A stretch of DNA of 54,896 nucleotides from Streptomyces sp. TRM68367 (GCF_014495685.1 NZ_JACTVI010000034.1:1-54896); one strand, 5' to 3'. Positions 17,180-25,486 are shown, numbered from the stretch's first letter. Numbers and translations: made by a program. The notes: a model not told the origin generated them from the letters alone.

Positions 17180-17191
17180 GAAACCGGTTGC
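17180..17191. promoter_or_regulatory. AACCGGTT operator upstream of the GH51 remnant
   Basis: GAAACCGGTTGC lies 70 bases before the ATG of the decayed arabinofuranosidase gene. The operator has survived although the gene has not, which suggests recent gene loss. Confidence 0.65.
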
Positions 17192-17260
17192 TATCAGAGC
17201 GGAGGGCGGTGCGGCCGTCGTCGCGGGCCCTCGACCACACGACCGTGAACGGAGCCCCGC

Positions 17261-17493
17261 ATGCCCCGGCCTCCCCGCCCCACCCGCCGTACGACGATCC
17301 TCGTCGACGTGAGCGCCGACGCCGGCCGGCCCATCGGCCCGGACCTCTTCGGCGCCTTCTTCGAGGACGTACGCCGAGGCCGCGCTCGACGGGGTAACGG
17401 GTTCCTGGACGCGGCACGAAGCGGTGCTGGTCTCCGCCGCGACCGACCCCGACGCCCGGCTGCTCGTCCTCGCCACCGTCCCGGTAGGAAAAT
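17261..17493 (+). pseudogene. Remnant of a GH51 alpha-L-arabinofuranosidase gene
   Basis: ATG 17261 opens a frame whose residues 14-36 (ILVDVSADAGRPIGPDLFG, then AFFED) match the N-terminus of actinobacterial GH51 arabinofuranosidases. After FFED the frame is lost. In another frame the sequence continues as VTGSWTRHEAVLV and SAATDPDARLLVLATVPVG, typical of the carbohydrate-binding part found 150-200 residues into such enzymes. The intervening segment and the whole catalytic barrel are missing, so this is an internally deleted and truncated gene. It would have released arabinose side chains, which fits the xylan-like targets of GH43 in this locus. Confidence 0.65.
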
Positions 17494-17508
17494 CGGGTAA
17501 CCGATTTC
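17490..17508. promoter_or_regulatory. Degenerate LacI operator at the end of the GH51 remnant
   Basis: AAATCGG-GTAA-CCGATTT is an inverted repeat with 7-base arms; its core GTAACCGATTTC differs from the AACCGGTT class by one central base. It lies about 80-100 bases upstream of the promoter at 17589. Confidence 0.45.
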
Positions 17509-17588
17509 AACCCTCGCTCGGGTCGCGGAGTTCGCAGGCTGCGCAGCAGAAGCGGAAGAGTCCTCCGTCCCGCCCTCTACCCTACCGA

Positions 17589-17632
17589 TTGACCAGCCGA
17601 TCCGGCAGATCTACGGTAGAAGGCGCTTTCTG
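17589..17632 (+). promoter_or_regulatory. Promoter with overlapping LacI-type operator for the hydroxyacid dehydrogenase gene
   Basis: TTGACC (17589-17594), a 17-base spacer and TACGGT (17612-17617) form a good vegetative-type promoter. Directly downstream, GAAGGCGCTTTC (17619-17630) is palindromic. The block 17611-17632 is nearly identical (19 of 22 bases) to 25382-25403 upstream of the third LacI gene, so both are probably controlled by the same repressor. Confidence 0.7.
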
Positions 17633-17689
17633 AAAATGTTTCTATGCTGTCCCTTCTGACTGTTCCCACCTCACTGTCCCAGGAGAGTC

Positions 17690-18703
17690 ATGCCCAGCCC
17701 TCAGCCGCCACGGGCCGTGTTCGCGATGGATCCGGTGCATCTGCCGTTGCTGTTTCCCCCGCCCGTGATGGCGCGGCTGAGGGAGACGGCCGACATCGAT
17801 CCCGCCCTCGTCGTACGGGACTTCGCCGATCCGGCGACGGCCGAAGCCCTGTCCCGGGCCGAAGTGCTGATCACCGGTTGGGGCTGCCCGCACCTCGACG
17901 CCGCCGTCCTCGACGCGGCCCCCAAGCTCCGCGCGGTCCTGCACGCCGCGGGTTCGGTCCGCTCCCTGGTCGGCGGGGCCTTGTGGGAGCGCGGGCTGAC
18001 CGTCTCCAGCGCGGTCACCGGCAACGCCCTGCCGGTCGCCGAGTACACGCTGGCGATGATCCTGCTGGCGGGCAAGGGCGCCTTCGCCCACCGCGAACGC
18101 TTCCGCCGCACCCACGCCTACCCGACGTCCGCCGAGACCGCCGCCACGGGCAACCTCGGCCGCCGCGTCGGCGTCGTCGGCGCCTCGCGGGTGGGCCGCC
18201 GGCTGCTGGAGCTGCTGCGCCCGTTCGACCTCACGGTGCTCTTGCACGACCCCTACGTCAGCCCCGCCGAGGCCGCCGCCCTGGGCGCGGAGCTGCTGCC
18301 GCTGGACGACCTGCTCAGACGCAGCGACATCGTGAGCGTGCACGCCCCCGACATCCCCGAGACCCAGCACATGCTCGACCGCGGCCGGCTCGCCCTCATC
18401 CGGGACGGCGGCGTACTCATCAACACCGCCCGGGGCGCCCTGGTCGACCACGAGGCGCTCACCGAGGAGCTGGTCTCCGGCCGGCTCGGCGCGATCCTGG
18501 ACGTCACCGAGCCGGAGCCGCTGCCCGCCGACTCCCCCCTCTACCACCTCCCCAACGTCTTCCTCACCCCGCACATCGCGGGCTCGCTCGGCAACGAGCT
18601 GGAGCGCCTCGGCCGGATCGTCGTCGACGAGCTGGAGCGCCTGGCCGACGGGGTGCCGCAGTTGCACGAGGTCCGGCGCGCGGATCTGGCCCGGTCGGCC
18701 TGA
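17690..18703 (+). CDS. D-2-hydroxyacid dehydrogenase family oxidoreductase
   Basis: The product is 337 residues. ATG 17690 is preceded by CCAGGAGAG, a good ribosome binding site. A Rossmann motif GVVGASRVGRR is at 161-171. The catalytic residues of the family are visible: Arg248 in NTARGALVD, Glu274 in DVTEPEP and His295 in TPHIAGS. The enzyme would reduce a 2-keto acid or oxidise a 2-hydroxy acid with NAD(P)H in the cytosol. In a uronate-degrading locus it could act on keto sugar acids produced by lyases, which is inference. The promoter upstream carries a LacI-type operator. Confidence 0.85.
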   Translation: MPSPQPPRAVFAMDPVHLPLLFPPPVMARLRETADIDPALVVRDFADPATAEALSRAEVLITGWGCPHLDAAVLDAAPKLRAVLHAAGSVRSLVGGALWERGLTVSSAVTGNALPVAEYTLAMILLAGKGAFAHRERFRRTHAYPTSAETAATGNLGRRVGVVGASRVGRRLLELLRPFDLTVLLHDPYVSPAEAAALGAELLPLDDLLRRSDIVSVHAPDIPETQHMLDRGRLALIRDGGVLINTARGALVDHEALTEELVSGRLGAILDVTEPEPLPADSPLYHLPNVFLTPHIAGSLGNELERLGRIVVDELERLADGVPQLHEVRRADLARSA

Positions 18704-18845
18704 TGGGCGCGCCGAGCAGGCCGTCCGCACGTTGTCCACAGGCGGGTGGGCACCGGGTGACCATGGGCTACGGTTTCCAGAACCGGCGCCGGGCAGGCCC
18801 CGGCCACCCCCGTGATCGGGCCGCTACGACGAAGGAGCCGCAACG

Positions 18846-19934
18846 GTGAGTCAGCGCAAGGCGACCGGTGACGCCGGACGGGCGACCATCCGCGACGTCG
18901 CGGAGCGTGCGGGCGTGTCCGTGGCCAGCGTCTCGCGGGTGCTGTCCGGCAACTACCCGGTGTCGGAGGAGCTGCGCCGCCGGGTGATGAAGGTCGTCCG
19001 CGACCTGGACTACGTCACCAACGCCCACGCCCGTTCCCTGGCCGGCGGCGGCACACCGACGGTCGCGATCCTGATCAACAACATCACGGGCGCCGCGTTC
19101 GCACACGTCGCCAAGGGAGTCGAGGGCGCCGCCACGCTGCGCGGCTGGCTGTCCCTGGTCGGCACCACCGGCGACGACCCGGAGCGCGAGCTCGCGCTGG
19201 TCAACCTCATGCGCCAGCAGGGCGTGGCCGCGGTGGTGCTGCTGGGCGGCGCGTACGACTACGACGAGTACCAGCTGCGCATGGCCCGCTTCGCCCGTTC
19301 CCTGGACGCGGCCGGATCGCACCTGGTGCTGGTGGGCCGGCCCCCGCTGGAGGGCGACGTGCCGGCCACGACGGTCGACTACGACAACGAGGGCGGCGCC
19401 TACGCCATGGCCAGCCACCTGCTGTCAGCCGGCCACCGGCGCGTCCTGGTGCTGCCCGGGCACGCCGAACTCACCACTGCGCAGGGCAGGTTGAAGGGTG
19501 CGCAGCGGGCCTTCGAGGCGTACGGGGTGCCGTTCGACGCGGGCCTGGTGCGGCACGGGCCGTACGACTACGAGCACGGGTACGAGGCGGTCGAGGCGGC
19601 GCTGCACGACACGCCCGACTTCACGGCTGTCCTCGCCGGTACGGACGTGGTCGCCGCGGGTGCCATGCAGGCGCTGCGTGCGGCGGGGCTGCGGGTGCCG
19701 GAGGACGTGTCGATCGTCGGTTACGACGACATCCCGCTCGCCTCGCAGCTCACTCCCCAACTCACCACGGTGCACGTTCCGTACGAGGAGATGGGCCGGG
19801 TGGCGCTGCGCGCGGTGGCGGACCGGCGGGAGGGCGGTGGGGGCCGCCGGAAGGGCGGCGACGGGGAGCATCTGGTGCTGGGCACCCATGTCGTCGTGCG
19901 CAACTCCGTGCAGCCACCCGTCCGGAGCCGCTAA
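18846..19934 (+). CDS. LacI-family transcriptional regulator (second)
   Basis: The product is 362 residues from GTG 18846, with GAAGGAG about ten bases upstream. The HTH TIRDVAERAGVSVASVSRVL begins at residue 14. The effector domain contains DYDNEGGAYAMASHL, GHRRVLVLPG and GYDDIPLASQL. It is clearly paralogous to the regulator at 8918 in both domains, so they may read the same AACCGGTT operators. It stands between the dehydrogenase gene and the sugar importer operon, and AACCGGTT-like sites follow it directly at 19952 and 20170. Confidence 0.92.
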   Translation: MSQRKATGDAGRATIRDVAERAGVSVASVSRVLSGNYPVSEELRRRVMKVVRDLDYVTNAHARSLAGGGTPTVAILINNITGAAFAHVAKGVEGAATLRGWLSLVGTTGDDPERELALVNLMRQQGVAAVVLLGGAYDYDEYQLRMARFARSLDAAGSHLVLVGRPPLEGDVPATTVDYDNEGGAYAMASHLLSAGHRRVLVLPGHAELTTAQGRLKGAQRAFEAYGVPFDAGLVRHGPYDYEHGYEAVEAALHDTPDFTAVLAGTDVVAAGAMQALRAAGLRVPEDVSIVGYDDIPLASQLTPQLTTVHVPYEEMGRVALRAVADRREGGGGRRKGGDGEHLVLGTHVVVRNSVQPPVRSR

Positions 19935-20311
19935 CGCCCTGCGAGTGTTACGTAAACGGTTTCCCGAGCTTTTTCGCCGTTCACGGCGGGCCACGGGCTC
20001 ACCCGCCACGCCCTAGGATCCAAGCTTCACCACAGGCTCTTGACCTGCACGGATACTCCGCGCATCGAGGACACTCCGCGCCCGTCCGGAGATGACCCGC
20101 CGGACAATCCGGCGTAACAAATTGCCGCGCACCTCTTGCTATGGGCCACGACCGCGGCCTACCGTCCCAGCAACCGCTTACTACATCTTCCGCTTGGTCA
20201 ATCCCCCGCAACCGCGAGCCGACGGGTTTCCCGGCCGCCGTTTCTGGCCAGCACCCCGAGCCGCCGTCCTCTCGTTCTGAGAACACCCGAATTCCGAAGG
20301 ATCACGGTCAG
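19935..20311. other. Regulatory region upstream of the sugar ABC importer operon
   Basis: This 377-base stretch has two degenerate operators of the AACCGGTT class: GTAAACGGTTTC (19952-19963) and GCAACCGCTTAC (20170-20181). The second lies 130 bases before the binding-protein start. I see no convincing gene in it. Confidence 0.55.
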
Positions 20312-21649
20312 ATGAACTTCACCAGCCCCCGGAGAAGGTTCGCCTCCGCCGCCGTAGCGGGAATCGCCCTGACAGGTCTGCTCTCCGCCTGCGGCGGGTC
20401 GGACTCCGGAAACGACGCCTCGGGATCGTCCGGTCCGGTCACCCTCGACTTCTGGGGCTGGGCCAACGGCCAGGAGGCGGTCGTCAAGGCGTTCAACGCC
20501 TCCCACAAGGACGTCAAGCTCAAGTACACCAAGGTCACCGACCAGCTGACCATGCAGAAGCAGCTGACCAACGCGGTCAAGGCGGGAAACGCGCCGTGCC
20601 TGGTGCAGAACACCGCCGAGTACGTCACCAGCTGGGTGTCGCAGGGCGCGCTCGCCGACATCACCCAGTACGTCGAGGGCGACAAGGGCAAGTTCAACCC
20701 GGGCTCCTGGGCGAGCGCGCAGGTGCAGGGCAAGCTGTACGGCGTGCCGACCAGCTCGGCGCCCCAGTTCACGATCTACCGCACCGACATCTTCCAGAAG
20801 TACGGCCTGAAGCCCCCGGCGACCTGGGACGACTTCATCGCGGCGGGCAAGGAGCTGAAGAAGCACGGCGTCAAGGTCACCAACTTCGCCGGTGAGGACC
20901 CGAGCACCCTGGAGGTGCTGGCCATGCAGGCGGGTGCGCACTGGTACTCCATCGACGGCGATGCCTGGAAGGTGAACTTCCAGGACCCGGGCACCCTGAA
21001 GGCCGCGAAGGTGATCCAGGAGATCATCGACAACGACCTGAACTCCAAGCTGTCCTTCGCCGACTACGCGGCCGTCCAGCGCAACTACGACAACGGCGGC
21101 ACCGCCACCCGGCAGATCTCCACCTGGCAGATGGCCGGCATGGTGCAGAACTTCACCAAGTCCTTCGGCGACTGGGCGCTCGCCCCCTGGCCGACGTACG
21201 CGGGTGAGGCGGCCAAGACACCGGCCGGCACCAACCTGACCGGCAGCCTGAACCTGGTGACCAAGCAGTGCAAGAACCAGGAGCAGGCCGCCGACGCGGC
21301 CATGTGGATGTCCACCGACCAGACCGCCGTCAAGACGATGGCGAGCCCGGAGACCGGAAACGGTGTCATGCCGGCGCTGAAGGACTCGGGCGCCTACGTC
21401 GGCGAGACCGTGTCCGAGAAGCTGCTCGGCAAGAACTACGCACCGGCCCAGCAGGTCGTCAAGGACAGTCTGAACACCGTCACCACCGACTGGACCTTCG
21501 GCCCGAACTGGACCGCGATGTTCACGGAGATGCAGGCCGGCTGGGCCAAGGTGGTCAACAAGGAGCAGAAGGTGACCGACCTGCTCGCGCACATGCAGCA
21601 GTGGACGGTCAAGGACCTGAAGTCCCGCGGCATCAGCGTCAAGGGCTGA
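20312..21649 (+). CDS. Extracellular sugar-binding lipoprotein of an ABC importer
   Basis: The product is 445 residues. ATG 20312 is chosen because the signal peptide starts there (basic SPRRRFASAA, hydrophobic core, lipobox LLSAC with Cys28), with GAAGGA upstream. The mature part follows the family-1 solute-binding layout: VTLDFWGWANGQE at its start, YGVPTSSAPQFTIYRTD in the middle and aromatic residues later. It would capture an oligosaccharide at the outer face of the membrane and hand it to the two permeases downstream. It is the first gene of a tight operon, ten bases before the first permease. Confidence 0.9.
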   Translation: MNFTSPRRRFASAAVAGIALTGLLSACGGSDSGNDASGSSGPVTLDFWGWANGQEAVVKAFNASHKDVKLKYTKVTDQLTMQKQLTNAVKAGNAPCLVQNTAEYVTSWVSQGALADITQYVEGDKGKFNPGSWASAQVQGKLYGVPTSSAPQFTIYRTDIFQKYGLKPPATWDDFIAAGKELKKHGVKVTNFAGEDPSTLEVLAMQAGAHWYSIDGDAWKVNFQDPGTLKAAKVIQEIIDNDLNSKLSFADYAAVQRNYDNGGTATRQISTWQMAGMVQNFTKSFGDWALAPWPTYAGEAAKTPAGTNLTGSLNLVTKQCKNQEQAADAAMWMSTDQTAVKTMASPETGNGVMPALKDSGAYVGETVSEKLLGKNYAPAQQVVKDSLNTVTTDWTFGPNWTAMFTEMQAGWAKVVNKEQKVTDLLAHMQQWTVKDLKSRGISVKG

Positions 21650-21659
21650 GGCAGGCCCG

Positions 21660-22544
21660 ATGATTCGCTCCATGCGCTGGAAGGGTGCCGCGTTCACGGT
21701 GCCCTTCCAGCTCGGCTTCGTTTTCCTCTATCTCCTCCCGATCGGTTACGCCGTCTACCAGTCGCTCTTCACGGAGCAGCAGTCCGGGCTGGGGCTCGGC
21801 GGGGCGACCACCGAGTTCGCCGGGCTCGACAACTACACCCAGGGGCTGACCGACTCGGCGTTCATGAACTCCATCCTGCGGGTGGTGGTCTTCGCCTGTG
21901 TCCAGATCCCGGCGATGCTGTTCATCAGCCTGGTGCTGGCGCTGTTCCTGGACGCACTCACCTCCAGGGTGGCGAGCCGGTTCCGGCTCCTGCTGCTGGT
22001 GCCGTACATGATCCCCGGTGTGGTCGCGGCGATCATGTGGGTCAACCTCTACAGCCCGGACGTCGGCCCGCTCACCCCGATCGGCAAGCTCTTCGGCTTC
22101 GACTGGAACTTCTTCGCGCCGTCGATGGTGTGGCCGTCCATCGGCAACCTGCTGACCTGGCACGGCATCGGCTACAACATGGTGATCATCTACTCGGCGC
22201 TGCAGGGCGTGCCCCGCGAGCTGTTCGAGGCGGCCCGGCTCGACGGCGCCTCCGAGATCCGGATCGCGCGCAGCGTCAAGATCCCGTATGTGCGCGGGGC
22301 GCTGGTCCTGACCGGTCTGCTGTCGATCATCCAGATGCTGCAGATCTTCAACGAGCCCGCGCTGTTCCGGAACGTCACTCCGCAGACGGTCAGCGACAGC
22401 TTCACCCCCATCATGATCATCTACAACCAGGCGTTCAACTCGGGCAACTATCACTACGCGGCTGCCCTGTCGGTGCTGCTCGCCCTGATCCTGGGCGTGG
22501 CCTCCTTCCTCTTCTACCGGTCCACCTCGAAGGAGGCCGACTGA
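21660..22544 (+). CDS. Sugar ABC importer permease, MalF/UgpA type
   Basis: The product is 294 residues with about six transmembrane segments. The EAA loop is visible as FEAARLDGASEIRIARSVKIP near residue 190 (key Glu-Ala-Ala-x-x-Asp-Gly). It starts ten bases after the binding-protein gene and its stop overlaps the next start as TGATG. It would form the membrane channel with the second permease. No ATPase gene lies in the operon, so a shared multitask ATPase (MsiK type in streptomycetes) presumably energises it. Confidence 0.9.
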   Translation: MIRSMRWKGAAFTVPFQLGFVFLYLLPIGYAVYQSLFTEQQSGLGLGGATTEFAGLDNYTQGLTDSAFMNSILRVVVFACVQIPAMLFISLVLALFLDALTSRVASRFRLLLLVPYMIPGVVAAIMWVNLYSPDVGPLTPIGKLFGFDWNFFAPSMVWPSIGNLLTWHGIGYNMVIIYSALQGVPRELFEAARLDGASEIRIARSVKIPYVRGALVLTGLLSIIQMLQIFNEPALFRNVTPQTVSDSFTPIMIIYNQAFNSGNYHYAAALSVLLALILGVASFLFYRSTSKEAD

Positions 22545-23479
22545 TGGTGCTGACCGACCAGCACGGAAAGAGCGGCAACGGCACCGCCGAGCGGCCCCCC
22601 GCCCGCAGCGTCCGGCGCCTGTCCCGCCCGGACGCGGCCTCCCGCGGGCGGGGTGGTCAGCGCTTCCTGCTCATCGGGCTGATCCTGGCCAGCGTTTACA
22701 GCCTGTTCCCGGTGTGGTGGCTGATCGTCGCCGCGACGAAGAGCCGTACGGCGCTGTACCAGAGCAACGGCCTGTGGTTCTCGGGCTGGAACCTGTGGGA
22801 CAACCTGCAGGAGGTGTTCACCTACCAGGACCACATCTTCCTGCGGTGGACGGCCAACTCGCTGCTGTACGCGGGTGTCGGTTCCCTCGGCGGTACGCTG
22901 ATCGCTCTCGCAACCGGTTACGGTCTGGCCCGCTTCGAGTTCCCCGGCCGGAACCTCGTCTTCGCCTGCGTCGTGGGCTCGTTCCTCATCCCGATCGCCC
23001 TGCTCACGCTCCCCCTCTACCTGCTGTTCTCGGCGCTCGGCATGGTGGACACCCCGTGGGCGATGCTGATCCCCTGCCTGATCAACCCGTTCAGCGTGTA
23101 CCTGGCCAAGGTGTACACCGAGGCCACCGTCCCGTACGAACTGCTGGAGGCGGCCCGCATCGACGGTGCCGGCGAGCTGCGCATCTTCTTCAGCATCGTG
23201 CTGCGGATGATGACGACGGGGGGCGCGACGGTGTTCCTGCTGGCCTTCGTCAACACCTGGAACGCCTTCTTCCTCCCGCTGACCGTGCTGCGCGGCAAGG
23301 AGAACTGGACCCTGAACCTGGGCCTGTACAACTGGTCCGGCACCCGTCTGGAGTCCGGCGTCGACCTGACCGGCCTGGTGCTGACCGGCGCGCTGCTGTC
23401 CATCGTCCCGATGGCGATCATGATGGTCGCGATGCGCCGCTACTGGCGCAGCGGGGTCACGCTGGGCGCGCTGAAGTGA
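22544..23479 (+). CDS. Sugar ABC importer permease, MalG/UgpE type
   Basis: The product is 311 residues. ATG 22544 overlaps the upstream TGA by one base. A 35-residue polar N-terminus precedes six predicted transmembrane segments. The EAA loop reads LEAARIDGAGELRIFFSIVL around residue 202. It is the partner of the preceding permease. An exact AACCGGTT-class palindrome, GCAACCGGTTAC, lies inside this gene at 22910-22921. Confidence 0.9.
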   Translation: MVLTDQHGKSGNGTAERPPARSVRRLSRPDAASRGRGGQRFLLIGLILASVYSLFPVWWLIVAATKSRTALYQSNGLWFSGWNLWDNLQEVFTYQDHIFLRWTANSLLYAGVGSLGGTLIALATGYGLARFEFPGRNLVFACVVGSFLIPIALLTLPLYLLFSALGMVDTPWAMLIPCLINPFSVYLAKVYTEATVPYELLEAARIDGAGELRIFFSIVLRMMTTGGATVFLLAFVNTWNAFFLPLTVLRGKENWTLNLGLYNWSGTRLESGVDLTGLVLTGALLSIVPMAIMMVAMRRYWRSGVTLGALK

Positions 23480-23491
23480 CGACGGCTCCTT

Positions 23492-23564
23492 GATCCACCG
23501 CACGACCGCGCGTCGGATCCACCGCATATGACCGCGCGTCGGATCACCGCACGACCGCTCCTCG
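23492..23564 (+). repeat. Three imperfect 23-26-bp direct repeats
   Basis: After the permease stop, units beginning GATCCACCGCACGACCGC occur at 23492, 23516 and 23542, with small insertions and deletions between copies, and a fourth partial GATCC follows. They fill the gap between the importer operon and the xylosidase gene. Function is unknown. Confidence 0.7.
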
Positions 23565-23579
23565 GATCCGCCCCTGACT

Positions 23580-23621
23580 CCTGGGGGCCGCAGGTGACCC
23601 TGACTCCCTGCGGCCCCCAGG
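23580..23621. terminator. Perfect 15-bp stem hairpin between importer and xylosidase genes
   Basis: CCTGGGGGCCGCAGG and its exact reverse complement flank a 12-base loop. The hairpin is 100 bases past the permease stop and 25 before the xylosidase start. It could partly terminate or stabilise the upstream message, lowering expression of the downstream gene within one operon. Confidence 0.6.
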
Positions 23622-23646
23622 TGCCCACCCCTTCGGGAGTCCCCGC

Positions 23647-25281
23647 ATGACCATGCTGCACAATCCCGTCATCCGCGGCTTCGCCCCGGACCCCTCGCTC
23701 GTCCGGGTCGGCGACTGGTACTACGTGGCGACGAGTTCCTTCGAGTGGTTCCCGACGATCCCGGTCCACCGGTCCCGGGACCTGGCCCGCTGGGAGTACG
23801 CCGGCCACGTCCGGGGCGCGGTGCCCGGTGACTCGCTGGCCGGGGTGCCCGACTCGGGCGGGGTGTGGGCGCCGTCCCTGAGCTGGGACAGGGAGCGGTT
23901 CTGGGTGACGTACTCCGTCGTGCGCTCGGTGGGGACGCCGTATTTCGACGTGGACACGTACGTCTGCACGGCCACCGGGGTGGACGGCGGGTGGAGTGCG
24001 CCGCTCCGGGTCGCGAGTCACGGTTTCGATCCCGCGCTGTACCACGAGGACGGCCGCCTGTGGCTGCTCAACCTGCAGAACGACCACCGGCCCGGCGGAA
24101 AGCGTTTCGCCGGCATCATCCTCACGGAGCTGGACCGTGACACGCTCGCTCCCGCCGGCGACACGCATCTGCTGCTCCAGCACCACCGGCTCCTCGAGGG
24201 GCCCAAGCTGCTGCGGCGGGGCGGCTGGTACTACCTGGTGCTCGCGGAGGGGGGCACGGGATGGGAGCACGGGGTGCGGGTGGCCCGCAGCCGTGCCCTG
24301 ACCGGCCCGTACGAGCTCGACGACTGTCCCCTGCTGACGACGCGGGACGATCCCGGGGTGCCGCTGCAGAAGGCCGGGCACGGGGAGCTGGTGGAGATGC
24401 CGGACGGGCAGTGGGTGCTGAGCCATTTGACGGCCCGTCCGCTGCACACCCCGCACGGCCGGCGCTGCACGCTCGGCCGGGAGACCGCGATCCAGGCGGT
24501 GACCTGGGACGCGGACGGCTGGCCCCGGCTGCGGCAAGGGGGGTGGCACCCGGACGTCGAGGTCGACGTCGCGACACGGCCCGATCCGCGGCCACCGGGC
24601 GCCGCGCCGGAAGGTCTGTGCTGGCCGTGGAGCACGTTGCGCGAACCGGCGGACGCGTCCTGGGCGGACCTCGCGTCCCGCCCCGGCTGGGTCCGGTTGC
24701 GCGGGCGGCACGGTCCCGAGTCGCGGTGGGCGCGCAGTCTGCTGGCGCAGCGGGTCACCGAGCACCGTGCGCAGGCGGAGGTGACGGTCGAGGCGCGGCC
24801 GTCCACCTTCACGCAGGCGGCGGGGCTGTTGCTCTGGTACAGCGCCGAGGCGTACTTCAGCCTGGACCTGACCTGGGCGGAGGCCGAGGGCGAGGAGCAG
24901 CGGGGGCAGCAGTGGCGGGGTGAGGGCCGTACGGTGCTCAGTCTGGTGGAGCGGGACGAGGACGGCGCGCGGCAGGTGGCCGTCGTAGAGGTGGACGGCG
25001 ACGGGCCGTTGACGCTCGGGGTGAGGGTCGACGCTGCTCAGGCGCAGTTCTGGTATGCCGTCGGCGGCGCCCAGCCGACGGTGCACGGTGCACGCCGGTC
25101 GACGGTGCACGGTGTACGAACGGCGGTCGGCCCCGTCCTGGATGCCGGCCGCCTCTCCGACGACCACGGCTCCCGCCTGCGTTTCACCGGCACCTTCGCC
25201 GGCATCCACGCCATGGACCTGGTCGACGCGACCTGGACGGCGGACTTCACCGGTTTCCGGCTCGCCTGCACGCCCGAATAA
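23647..25281 (+). CDS. GH43 beta-xylosidase / arabinofuranosidase
   Basis: The product is 544 residues, the usual length for the two-domain GH43 enzymes. The three catalytic acids of the five-bladed propeller are in place: Asp15 (FAPDPS), Asp128 (GFDPALY) and Glu184 (LEGPKL). A C-terminal beta-sandwich runs from about residue 320. No signal peptide is present, so it acts in the cytosol on imported xylo- or arabino-oligosaccharides. It follows the importer operon and precedes a LacI gene. No other GH is intact nearby, because the GH51 is decayed. Confidence 0.88.
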   Translation: MTMLHNPVIRGFAPDPSLVRVGDWYYVATSSFEWFPTIPVHRSRDLARWEYAGHVRGAVPGDSLAGVPDSGGVWAPSLSWDRERFWVTYSVVRSVGTPYFDVDTYVCTATGVDGGWSAPLRVASHGFDPALYHEDGRLWLLNLQNDHRPGGKRFAGIILTELDRDTLAPAGDTHLLLQHHRLLEGPKLLRRGGWYYLVLAEGGTGWEHGVRVARSRALTGPYELDDCPLLTTRDDPGVPLQKAGHGELVEMPDGQWVLSHLTARPLHTPHGRRCTLGRETAIQAVTWDADGWPRLRQGGWHPDVEVDVATRPDPRPPGAAPEGLCWPWSTLREPADASWADLASRPGWVRLRGRHGPESRWARSLLAQRVTEHRAQAEVTVEARPSTFTQAAGLLLWYSAEAYFSLDLTWAEAEGEEQRGQQWRGEGRTVLSLVERDEDGARQVAVVEVDGDGPLTLGVRVDAAQAQFWYAVGGAQPTVHGARRSTVHGVRTAVGPVLDAGRLSDDHGSRLRFTGTFAGIHAMDLVDATWTADFTGFRLACTPE

Positions 25282-25381
25282 CCCGCAGACCGGCAGCCCG
25301 CCCCGCCCGTTCGGCGTTTCGAAAGTTTTACTCCGGCAGAACCCATGATTCCCGCTGTCTTCCCGCCGTCTTGGGGCACAC

Positions 25382-25403
25382 CTACAGTAGGAAGCGCTTT
25401 CTG
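25382..25403 (+). promoter_or_regulatory. Promoter/operator block upstream of the third LacI gene
   Basis: TACAGT (25383-25388) serves as a -10 with a weak TTCCCG 17 bases upstream, followed at once by the palindrome GGAAGCGCTTTC (25390-25401). The 22-base block matches 17611-17632 with three mismatches, in the same geometry relative to the -10. This supports autoregulation by the LacI protein encoded at 25487 and control of the dehydrogenase gene. Confidence 0.65.
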
Positions 25404-25486
25404 TCGGTCGAGCCTGCCAGGCCGCCGGAGGCTGTGCTGGTCGAAACTTTCCCAGGCCCTCGGGCGGGCCGGAGAGGTGGTTTCCG

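Larger units (their letters stand above)
16783..17260. other. Regulatory intergenic region between the lyase operon and a decayed arabinofuranosidase gene
   Basis: This 478-base stretch separates divergent transcription units. It holds two AACCGGTT operators (16856 and 17180), a TTTCG-rich stretch next to the lipoprotein start (16801-16822), and CGAACTTTCGAAAAG at 16921-16935, which resembles the CGAAA-type palindromes near 25.3 and 25.4 kb. Long frames on both strands here have no recognisable product and poor codon character, so I read the region as non-coding. Confidence 0.6.

Noticed and set aside
17013..17510. 165-codon minus-strand frame opposite the GH51 remnant
   Set aside because: It is Arg/Gly-rich with no family resemblance. 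The plus strand carries recognisable GH51 segments.
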